Assembly: GCA_045646965.1 (NCBI GenBank) | Contig: JAZRLR010000014.1 | Span: 1-64,000, forward strand | From: HGM04593 sp045646965 | Lineage (GTDB): Bacteria > Bacteroidota > Bacteroidia > Bacteroidales > Bacteroidaceae | Reading direction: 5' to 3' | Length of the DNA stretch: 64,000 bases | In this document: positions 52,394 through 60,277 of the stretch, in pieces | Layout of the letters: every line of letters begins with the position of its first letter | Numbering within the stretch: the stretch's first letter is position 1 | The notes under the pieces: model-generated | What the model was told of the DNA's origin: nothing | Seen by the model: only the letters and a program-made list of their open reading frames with translations | Database searches by the model: none | Made by a program: the position numbers and the translations under genes

Positions 52394-53485
52394 ATGATAA
52401 GAAATATATTTTATATACTTTTTGCGTTTCTGCTTTCTGCTTGCAGCGAGGGCTATGTAAATGTCGAGGGAAAGGTCTCCGATGGTAAAATTGCCGACGG
52501 CGACAGTATCTTTCTCGTGGTAACGCAGCAGTCGGGCGAGAGTCGCATAGTTGGCCGTACCGTAGTGAGGGACGCTGCTTTTCATTTTTCGACCGACGCG
52601 GAGACTCCCTGTATATGCAGTGTGGTTACTTACACGCGCGAGGGGGCTGTGAAGAATAAAGTGGATTTTGTGGCCGACTCGTCGTGGGTGGGTGTCTCCA
52701 TCTCTGCAGCGAGGGATATTTTGACAGGCTCCACATTGAACGGTGAGCTGCAGCGCGTAAACGATTCGCTTTTTCTTGTGAAGGAGATATACACACGTTA
52801 TCACAATAAAAAGAGAGACATTCCCACGCTCTCGCAGATGGCTGTGCAGGAAGCCGACGATGTTATGGCTGTCACTGCAATGTACAGCAGCGGAGTGGTC
52901 ACCCGTGCCATAGAGCGTAATATGGGCAATAAACTCGCTCCTTATTTTATAAAGAAATACAATGGTATAATATCGCCTGCCGACTGCGTGCGTATGATTG
53001 AGGCTTTGCCTGCGCAGGAAAAGGAGGATGTGGTAATAAAATATCTGCATAACCTTTATAGCGGTGTGTTGAACACTGCGGTAGGCAAGTCTTATGTCGA
53101 TTTTGTGCAGGCTGCAGCCGACGGCAAGTCCTGCCGATTCTCCGATATTGCGGGCCGTGGAAAGGATGTAATTCTGTCGATATGGTCTTCGGGAATCAAG
53201 GCCTCTGTGAACGGACAGAAGATGCTCAAGGAATTGCTTGCACGCAAGGGAGATGCTCTTGCGCTTGTGGCAGTTTCTCTCGATACCTCTTACAACACTT
53301 GGTGTGTCTCTATGAGCGACAATGCTTTGGCGGGCACACAGCTTACCGACCTGCGCGGTTGGCACAACGCTGTGCTGCAGTTGTATGGCATAGATCGTTG
53401 CCCCTATTACATTCTGGTGGACGGCGAGGGGGTGGTGCGTTACCGCGGAGATAACATTGCAGAGATGGAGAAGATTATCGAGTGA
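52394..53485 (+). CDS. Lipoprotein with thioredoxin-like domain lacking CxxC
   Basis: The ATG at 52394 gives 363 residues. It has a lipoprotein signal (MIRNIFYILFAFLLSACSEG), a DUF4369-like beta domain (about 25-120), a helical middle and a C-terminal TlpA/AhpC-like fold. The redox position reads ILSIWSSGIKASVNGQ where active family members have W-C-x-x-C, so the redox cysteines are missing. VAVSLDTSYNTWC and RCPYYILVDGEGVVRYRG are the remaining fold marks. It may be a binding or scaffolding protein of the envelope, cotranscribed with atpG. Confidence 0.8.
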   Translation: MIRNIFYILFAFLLSACSEGYVNVEGKVSDGKIADGDSIFLVVTQQSGESRIVGRTVVRDAAFHFSTDAETPCICSVVTYTREGAVKNKVDFVADSSWVGVSISAARDILTGSTLNGELQRVNDSLFLVKEIYTRYHNKKRDIPTLSQMAVQEADDVMAVTAMYSSGVVTRAIERNMGNKLAPYFIKKYNGIISPADCVRMIEALPAQEKEDVVIKYLHNLYSGVLNTAVGKSYVDFVQAAADGKSCRFSDIAGRGKDVILSIWSSGIKASVNGQKMLKELLARKGDALALVAVSLDTSYNTWCVSMSDNALAGTQLTDLRGWHNAVLQLYGIDRCPYYILVDGEGVVRYRGDNIAEMEKIIE

Positions 53486-53509
53486 TGAGATTTTTACTTT
53501 CGATTGCAT

Positions 53510-53547
53510 AAATCGGGCGTGTCTTTTGTGACACGCCCGATTTTTTT
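53510..53547. terminator. Terminator after the ATP synthase/lipoprotein operon
   Basis: AAATCGGGCGTGTC-TTTT-G(T)GACACGCCCGATTT with T run. It also faces the end of the small minus-strand gene at 53565. Confidence 0.9.
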
Positions 53548-53564
53548 GTCCCGCCCCAATGGCT

Positions 53565-53810
53565 TTAACCCTCGATGCCTTTCAGCGTCTGTTGCAGCAG
53601 AGCGCCCAGGTCGTCGTCGCTCTGCTCGCGCTCTTTGTTGAGCTTGACAAGAAAGTCGGCTGTGGTTTTGAGGGCTTGATTTATGGTGCCGGGATCTTCG
53701 CAGTTTGCTGTCAGTCTTTCGAGCCTTTGTATAAGGCGATGGAAGAGCGACAGCGTCTCGTTGTGTACATCGTCGATGGTGACACAACCGTTTCTTTTGC
53801 TTTTGACCAT
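53565..53810 (-). CDS. Small helical phage-cluster protein, 81 residues
   Basis: Not recognised. It starts MVKSKRNGCVTIDDVHNETL and is helical and acidic at the end (REQSDDDLGALLQQTLKGIE). It is divergent from the ejection operon and convergent with the ATP synthase operon. From size and location it could be a small regulatory or packaging protein. Confidence 0.55.
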   Translation of the reverse strand: MVKSKRNGCVTIDDVHNETLSLFHRLIQRLERLTANCEDPGTINQALKTTADFLVKLNKEREQSDDDLGALLQQTLKGIEG

Positions 53811-53906
53811 AGCTTTTATCTTTATTCGCGAAGATAATATGCCCTTAATCTTTTTTGGTTGCTATAATGCTAATTTCTTGATAATTATTGATTTTTGGCA
53901 TTTTGG

Positions 53907-53939
53907 CAACCTTGTCGCGTTGCTTTGATATTTCTTTTG
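53907..53939 (+). promoter_or_regulatory. Shared 33-bp element before the ejection/portal operon
   Basis: CAACCTTGTCGCG-N4-TTTGATATTTC-N-TTTG, the second copy of the element at 35510-35542, ending 14 bases before the start codon at 53954. It ties the two phage blocks to one control signal. Confidence 0.6.
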
Positions 53940-53953
53940 TAGCAAAAAAACGT

Positions 53954-54475
53954 ATGGACACATTTTCTTTATTGACAGGAGTGAATGGAGCGCTGGGGCT
54001 CTATTCGGGTATTAAAGGCCTGTTCGATTCGGGCAAGGCAAGGCGCAGGCAGGACGACCTTTTGCGAAAGTCCTCGGCATTGGAGGATAGTTGGTATCGC
54101 AGGAACTATTTCGGCGACTATCTGAACAGCGCGGCTGCGCGTGCGGCAATCAAAAGGGTGGAAAAAACCTTGCGACGACAGAATGAGCAGAACAGGGCGC
54201 GTGCGGCAATCAGCGGAGCAACGCCCGAGTATTCCATCGCGCGCAATGAGCAGAATCTGAATATGCTCGATAATATGATGAGCAATATCGCTTCGCAGGA
54301 GGATACGCGTAAACGCAGTGTCGATGCCGCTCATCTGCAAAACAAAATGGCATTTGCCGATAAACAGTATGCCAATCTCTCGCTCGACGAGAAGATGGCT
54401 TCGCAGAGTGCAACCAATGGTATAAACCTTTTCAAAGATGCCCTTATGGGGCTCAATTGGGGCAATGAGCAGTAG
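53954..54475 (+). CDS. Probable phage internal (ejection) protein A
   Basis: The ATG at 53954 gives 173 residues. A short hydrophobic Gly-rich segment (LLTGVNGALGLYSGIKGLF) is followed by long charged helices (RAAIKRVEKTLRRQNEQNRA), resembling the small internal core proteins of podoviruses (T7 gp14-like). It is the first gene of a plus-strand operon ending with the portal; its end overlaps the next gene by 11 bases. Confidence 0.62.
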   Translation: MDTFSLLTGVNGALGLYSGIKGLFDSGKARRRQDDLLRKSSALEDSWYRRNYFGDYLNSAAARAAIKRVEKTLRRQNEQNRARAAISGATPEYSIARNEQNLNMLDNMMSNIASQEDTRKRSVDAAHLQNKMAFADKQYANLSLDEKMASQSATNGINLFKDALMGLNWGNEQ

Positions 54476-54929
54476 AGGAACTTTATTTACCGATTATCTT
54501 GCGGGGGCGAGCGACGATATGCGCAAGCGCTACGTGGAGTATGAGCGCAAGAGACGCGACCGTGCTCTCTTGAAGAGAAATATGGCGGCTATGGCCGATT
54601 TCGCTTCTAATCTTCTGGTTACGGCAGCCCGTGGCAAAGGGGCGAGAGGGGTGCATCCCTCGGTCGATGCGTCGCTCTCTGCGGCAAAGGGGCTTGAGTC
54701 GGCGCAGGAGCGATATATGAAGGCGCTCATAGATTACAAAGGGAAAATCGCAAGTGAGAAAATTCCCGTCGCTGCTACAGGCGGCAACTCCGCGACACCT
54801 TCACCCATTCAAGTGCAACCGCTCACAGAGCGTCGCTACGCTGCCGACGGCGGTGCGTCGCGTGCGACAGACATTGTCTCTAAAATAAAACAAATTAAAA
54901 ATCCTGTGTGGCATTCTAATTATAAATAA
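54465..54929 (+). CDS. Probable phage internal (ejection) protein B
   Basis: The ATG at 54465 gives 154 residues starting MSSRGTLFTDYLAGASDDM. The N-terminal half is helical and basic (RYVEYERKRRDRALLKRN), and the C-terminal half is low-complexity with Pro/Thr. It lies 3 bases before the giant gene. The role is judged by position only. Confidence 0.58.
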   Translation: MSSRGTLFTDYLAGASDDMRKRYVEYERKRRDRALLKRNMAAMADFASNLLVTAARGKGARGVHPSVDASLSAAKGLESAQERYMKALIDYKGKIASEKIPVAATGGNSATPSPIQVQPLTERRYAADGGASRATDIVSKIKQIKNPVWHSNYK

Positions 54930-54932
54930 AAT

Positions 54933-57900
54933 ATGATGAACAGTAATGAAAACAACGGAATTCTCGGATACGAGGGTTCTAAACGCAAGAGAGTAAAAGA
55001 TGCGTTGGCGGGAGGCGTGGTGCCCGACAACGGAGTGGATACTTTCTCGGCCGAAGAGCGTAGCAGAATGAGTGATGCTATGAGCTCTCTCTCGAGTTAT
55101 ATGTCCGACGAGCAGCAGCGACTGTCTGCGCCCATCGACGCCAAGCAACGCGAGAGGGAGTACATAGGCAGTGCCATTGATTACATAGTTCCCGAGGACA
55201 ACGAACTGCGTCGTCGTCGCAATTTTGTGATGTCGCAGAACACGGTGCGCGATGTAGCCACAGAACTCTACGACGGTTCGGTAAAGAGTATCTTCGACAA
55301 GGAACGTGCAGATACCGATGCGAAGGCCTTTGACGAGTATAGGAAATATGCCTCGGTGCCCGGTGCCGATGCGCTGACCTCGCTCGGAGCGATGCGTCGT
55401 GTGGCCGACCCCGAGAAGGTAATAGAGCGCACAATGAGAAAAGTAGATGGTGAGAAACTTTCCGACGTGGCATCGGCCTATGCCAATTACGCCCGTCTCT
55501 CCCCCGAGGCTTACCGTCGCCACTTGCTTGAGCCCGAGCTCAAGCAGCGTATGATGAACGAGTATGTCGAGGAGGCAAAGCCTGGGAGCTCTGCCGCTTA
55601 TATAGCCCGCAGCGCGTGGGACAACTCGCTCATAGGCAAGGCTACCGCTCTCGGCCTTAACGGTTACTCGCAGACAAATGCGCAGGACAGAATAGAACGT
55701 GCGGGCCTGCAGGCCTATGGCGCAAATCGTGCAGAGAATCTCGCGGCGGGCATTGGCTCGCTCATTGTGGACATTCCGGCCTTCGGAGCCATAGGCTCTC
55801 TTTCTACTAAAGCAGTCTCGAAAGTGCTGCCCGCTATGACAAAGAGTGTGGGCAGTGCCATATTAAAAAAATACGGGCCTATGGGTATGCTTGGCAAGGA
55901 AGCAGAGCGCATTGCGCGCGGTGCCATAGTGAGCGGAATGAGCGGCAAGATTGTGAGCAGTGCGGCTACGCAGGGCCTTACGCTTGGAGGTTACGACGCG
56001 GCAAATACCCTCACCGACGATTTGCTTGTGAACGACGGCATTGACGTGAGCGGGGTAGTAGACAGTTTTGCACACGGATTCCGCACCGGTGCATTGCTTG
56101 GCGTTGTGGGTACACCGCTGAAGATTGCTTCTCGAGGCCTCACAGGCGGCAAGAAGATAGCAGCCTCGGCAGGTGTGTTGAGCGCCGAGTCGGCTGTGTT
56201 CACCGCAAGCGGAAATTTCGACAAACTCTCCTCGGGTGCCGACATAGAGCCTGTAGACCTCTTGTGCGATTTCGGCGAGAGTGCCGCAACGCTTGCCGCG
56301 ATGCGCTTGGCTCACTGGGTACCGAAAAGGGCTGCCGAAAAACTCGATGCGCGAGGCCGTCTGCTCCCCGAGCTGCGCCTGACAAAAGCCGAGGAAATGG
56401 ATATCAGCCTGACGGGTGTAAACCCCGATGTGTTTATAAAAGAGGTAGAGAGCTCGCTCAACAGAGGTGAGCGTCTGTCGCCCGTTGAGAGCGAGAAGGT
56501 GAAAGAGAAATATCTCAAACTGCTCGGCAGCGACAAACTCGCGACCTCTACAAGACTCAAACTTATGTACATAATTGAGGATAAACTTGCCGACACCTCG
56601 CCCGCAGCGGTAGATTACAAGGTGGAGAATGGCGAGGGCGAAGGTGTGAAGGTGTCGCTCTTCGATGCCTACGGCCGCCGCATAAAAAGTGAGTATCTCG
56701 AGAATAAAGAGGACTTCACTACATTCCTTTTGCGTGAGCGCTCGGGTTTGCGACGAAATAAAATCGCAAGACTCGAGGAGGTGCTCCTGGGAAAATATGA
56801 CACCGAGAATTTTTTCCGTCAGGCAGGACGCTTGTCGGCCGAGACTGGTGTGGGCGTAGACGAGATTTCGGAGGCTGTGTATAAAAAACTCAATAACTCC
56901 TCTCTCACAAGTCGCGAGCAGAAAATAGTGAAAGAGCTCACCGAGCGTACTACATACGGAGATACCGAGGTGGGACTTATGCTCTCCGAGATACGCAAGG
57001 GGCTTGAGCGCGATTTCAACCTGCGCGAAGGCAGCCTGCTTGCAGCGGTGAACCGCGAGTCTTACCGTTGCTCACCCGACGAGAACAGAGCTCTCGACAG
57101 GTATGTGGAGATTATAGAGAGCGAGGCAAAGGCTCTTGAAGAGGGAACCTCGGCCGAGCAGCGTGCCCGTCTTGCCGAGATGAGAAACCGCTCGCCCTAC
57201 GACGGTATGGGCAACGAGGATATAAAGGCTGCCGAGCTGGGCGACTACCGCAAAATGGCTGCAGCCGCATATAACGAGTATTTGAACCAGGGCTCTATGC
57301 CCGACCTCACCGAAGGTGACAGCGACGGTTATATAAAGGTGCCCGAGAAGTGGAGCAAACCCTATGCCTGGAGCTATCTGGGTGTGAAGAACACTGCCGA
57401 GGATATGAAAAGATACAAGGCGCGTGCCGACGAGATTGCAACACGTCTCGGTTTTAAGCTGCACTACCTTTTCGATGAGAACTCCTTGCCCAAGGGCGGC
57501 GACAAGGCCGACTATAACAACCGAGTGAGGGCACTGGGCTGGGTAGACAACTCCACGGGCAGGATATATATTAACCTTCCCAATATCTCCAATATGGCGC
57601 AGCTCGAAAAGACCATCGTTCACGAGCTTGTGGGACACGGAGGTTTGAACCGACTCTTCGGCGAGTATATTTTCGACTTTTACGACGATGTGTATGCTCT
57701 TGCCGACGACAATGTGCGTAACGAGATTTACAAGATGAAACAGCGCTACGGCTTCGACGGCGGCTACCTGGCCGTGGAGGAGTATCTTGCGCATCTTGCC
57801 GAGAAGACAAACCCCAGTCCCAAGGAACGCAGTATCCTGGGGCGTTTCAAAGACTATGTGAAAAACATATTTGCGCGAAACAATCTTTTCGTCGATGCAA

Positions 57901-60269
57901 ACGGAAATGTGAGATTCTCCGAAGAGGATTTCAGACTGATGCTCGAAAAGCATCACGAGGCAATGCGAAACAACACCTCGCCCGACAACTACCGCGCAAG
58001 GGTGTTCCCGTTTTTCCTCTCGGCACGTCATCGTAGAAACTACTACGACCAAAAGGAGTATAAGAAATTCTTCGAAAAGAGACTCGAAAAAGAGGATGTC
58101 CTGGGCAATACCCCCGACTTCCTTTTTGGTGACAAGAAGAAACTCTTTGGCGATTACATCGAGGAGTACAAGCGACGTCACGACAAAGATTCCTATCGCT
58201 TCATAGGCGAAAAGGGTGCGCAGAATCTTTCGCACGGCGCCTATGCCGAGGGCTATGAACTCCTGAAAAAAGCCAAGGCTCTTGAGGCAAAGAACGCCGA
58301 CCGCATTACCATCTGGAGAGAGACAGGCTGGGAGAGAGGCGCCGACGGAGAGTGGCGTATGGAGATGCCCGACCACAAATTGCGCGTGCGCGACTGCCTC
58401 TATTATCGTCTCGACTCTTTTGCGCCCGAACTGGCCGATAGATACAGAACGCTGGCAGATAAGAAACCGTGGGCACGCACGCCCGAGGAGATGAAAGAAC
58501 TCTTCGGTATACTTAAAGATGCCGACAGCCTTACAAATCATCTCAAGGTGAAGGATGTTATTGTGGACAACTCTCTCTTCGATGCCTATCCCGAATTGAG
58601 AAACCTGCCTGTGAAATTTGTCGAGAAACTCGACGAACTGTGTAACTACGACGCACGCACCCAAACACTGTATATACAAAAAGGAGCGCTGCTCTTCCCC
58701 GACAGGCTGCAGAAGGAGATTGTGAAACCCGTGCAGCAGATGATACAGCACTACGAGGGCTTTGCGCAAACCGTTTCTATGTACAAGGCCGACAGCGAGA
58801 ACCTTTTCAGGGAAGAGTATGAGCAGGCAATCAGGGATTTCAATATCATCGAGAAGATGATGCAGGAGGATAGAAACCACTCTCTGCGCACCCAGCTTGT
58901 CAATGAGTTTAAGGAGAAATATGGTCGCACACCGTTCGATTTCAAATATGATTTTCCCACCATAGAGGAATATATCATAAACAGGATATATGGCGACAAA
59001 TATGCCTTCAGCGGCAATGCCGAGGTGGATAACGCCTACAGGCGCAACAAAATGTCGCGCGCCGTGCAGAGGCTACGTCCTATTTCGGAGACCGAAATGC
59101 CCGAGCGCAGCAAGCAGGTGCCGCTCAAAAAGATTTCTGAACTGAAGAAATATCTGCGCGGACCGCTCGATATTATTTATTCAAATCTCGAGAAGATGTA
59201 TAAGGCAAAACCCTTCAAGAAAGGAAATAAGAGAGCTGGCGACGAGGTATCTTATTTCGATGAGGTAGATAAATATGAGGATTTCAACGTGCACAATATT
59301 CTTGGAATTCCCTACAGCGACGAGGCTATGGGAGAGGCGTCTCACTCTGACGGAGGTTTCTCTTATTTCGATAGATATGGAATGAAAACTCCCTATCTCG
59401 TGAAGTCTGCGGGTGACAAGAATAACTACAGGATTGTGGGGCGAAGCTACAACGACGAGCTCGACAGGCTTACAGAGAATAGTGAAAGCGATGCGCAGAG
59501 TGTGTTTGATGATAAGTCACGCTCGGTTTACAATGTTACGAGCGATGAGTATAAGGAAAGCAAATGGGAGGATGAAGTTAAAGATTTCAACGACGATGGT
59601 TTGAGGCTGATTGACGAATACGTCGAGGAACGCCAACGTGAGAAGAAACAACGTGCCGAGGCCGAGCAAAAGGAAATTGAAGAGATTTCACGCATCGTAA
59701 ACAAACACTTCGACAAAGAAGGTAATTTGCTCGATTTGCCCGACGACGGTACCGACTGGGATGCGATAAACGCAAGGCTCGAGCAGACCGAAGCCGTGAG
59801 GGAACTCAAGAAATATGCCGAGCGCCTGCAACGCGAGGAAGAGCAGCGTGCGAGCGCAGAGGAAACTGACGAGTATGACGGTTTCATCGAAGATATCTAC
59901 GACGATGAAAGTGATCTTGCGATTTTCGGCCTCGAGTTTAAAGACAAGGCCGAGACCGCAGAACTCACCGAGGCTTATTACAAGCTCCTTGACGAGATAG
60001 ACAAAGAAGGCCGTGAAAAGCGTCGCGCCGCAGAGGAAGAGAAGGAGCTTGGTGAAAGTATCAAAGAGTTCCTCGAAGACAAGGAGGTGCAGGAGATACA
60101 GCGTCTTCTCGAGAGATACTACGATAAGGATGGCAACGAAATCGAGGTGCCCGACGACGATATCGACTGGGTGGCATTGAGCAAGAAACTCGAAAGTAAA
60201 AAGGCCATTAAAAAACTCCTGAAGTATCTCGAGAAATATGGTAAAGAAATATTCGGTGACGATAAGTAA
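54933..60269 (+). CDS. Giant polyvalent virion protein with zincin domain
   Basis: A protein of 1778 residues. Residues about 225-470 hold Gly/Ala-rich hydrophobic helices (GIGSLIVDIPAFGAIGSLS, FAHGFRTGALLGVVGTPL), typical of ejected pore-forming core proteins. Near residue 890 GWVDNSTGRIYINL leads to the zinc motif HELVGHGGLNRLFG (HExxGH) with a downstream glutamate (VEEYLAHLAE), the metallopeptidase type of phage polyvalent proteins. The C-terminal 200 residues contain two copies of a 50-residue module (NKHFDKEGNLLDLPDDGTDW and ERYYDKDGNEIEVPDDDIDW). The frame is intact throughout. It probably enters the host with the DNA. Confidence 0.72.
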   Translation: MMNSNENNGILGYEGSKRKRVKDALAGGVVPDNGVDTFSAEERSRMSDAMSSLSSYMSDEQQRLSAPIDAKQREREYIGSAIDYIVPEDNELRRRRNFVMSQNTVRDVATELYDGSVKSIFDKERADTDAKAFDEYRKYASVPGADALTSLGAMRRVADPEKVIERTMRKVDGEKLSDVASAYANYARLSPEAYRRHLLEPELKQRMMNEYVEEAKPGSSAAYIARSAWDNSLIGKATALGLNGYSQTNAQDRIERAGLQAYGANRAENLAAGIGSLIVDIPAFGAIGSLSTKAVSKVLPAMTKSVGSAILKKYGPMGMLGKEAERIARGAIVSGMSGKIVSSAATQGLTLGGYDAANTLTDDLLVNDGIDVSGVVDSFAHGFRTGALLGVVGTPLKIASRGLTGGKKIAASAGVLSAESAVFTASGNFDKLSSGADIEPVDLLCDFGESAATLAAMRLAHWVPKRAAEKLDARGRLLPELRLTKAEEMDISLTGVNPDVFIKEVESSLNRGERLSPVESEKVKEKYLKLLGSDKLATSTRLKLMYIIEDKLADTSPAAVDYKVENGEGEGVKVSLFDAYGRRIKSEYLENKEDFTTFLLRERSGLRRNKIARLEEVLLGKYDTENFFRQAGRLSAETGVGVDEISEAVYKKLNNSSLTSREQKIVKELTERTTYGDTEVGLMLSEIRKGLERDFNLREGSLLAAVNRESYRCSPDENRALDRYVEIIESEAKALEEGTSAEQRARLAEMRNRSPYDGMGNEDIKAAELGDYRKMAAAAYNEYLNQGSMPDLTEGDSDGYIKVPEKWSKPYAWSYLGVKNTAEDMKRYKARADEIATRLGFKLHYLFDENSLPKGGDKADYNNRVRALGWVDNSTGRIYINLPNISNMAQLEKTIVHELVGHGGLNRLFGEYIFDFYDDVYALADDNVRNEIYKMKQRYGFDGGYLAVEEYLAHLAEKTNPSPKERSILGRFKDYVKNIFARNNLFVDANGNVRFSEEDFRLMLEKHHEAMRNNTSPDNYRARVFPFFLSARHRRNYYDQKEYKKFFEKRLEKEDVLGNTPDFLFGDKKKLFGDYIEEYKRRHDKDSYRFIGEKGAQNLSHGAYAEGYELLKKAKALEAKNADRITIWRETGWERGADGEWRMEMPDHKLRVRDCLYYRLDSFAPELADRYRTLADKKPWARTPEEMKELFGILKDADSLTNHLKVKDVIVDNSLFDAYPELRNLPVKFVEKLDELCNYDARTQTLYIQKGALLFPDRLQKEIVKPVQQMIQHYEGFAQTVSMYKADSENLFREEYEQAIRDFNIIEKMMQEDRNHSLRTQLVNEFKEKYGRTPFDFKYDFPTIEEYIINRIYGDKYAFSGNAEVDNAYRRNKMSRAVQRLRPISETEMPERSKQVPLKKISELKKYLRGPLDIIYSNLEKMYKAKPFKKGNKRAGDEVSYFDEVDKYEDFNVHNILGIPYSDEAMGEASHSDGGFSYFDRYGMKTPYLVKSAGDKNNYRIVGRSYNDELDRLTENSESDAQSVFDDKSRSVYNVTSDEYKESKWEDEVKDFNDDGLRLIDEYVEERQREKKQRAEAEQKEIEEISRIVNKHFDKEGNLLDLPDDGTDWDAINARLEQTEAVRELKKYAERLQREEEQRASAEETDEYDGFIEDIYDDESDLAIFGLEFKDKAETAELTEAYYKLLDEIDKEGREKRRAAEEEKELGESIKEFLEDKEVQEIQRLLERYYDKDGNEIEVPDDDIDWVALSKKLESKKAIKKLLKYLEKYGKEIFGDDK

Positions 60270-60277
60270 AAGATTGT

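Noticed and set aside
45320..53485. ATP synthase operon as phage cargo
   Set aside because: The gene set and order are those of the host's core operon, with its own promoter and terminators, so a host origin is far more likely than phage carriage.
57072..58880. 602-residue minus-strand open frame opposite the giant gene
   Set aside because: Antisense shadow caused by codon bias; no start signals or domain.
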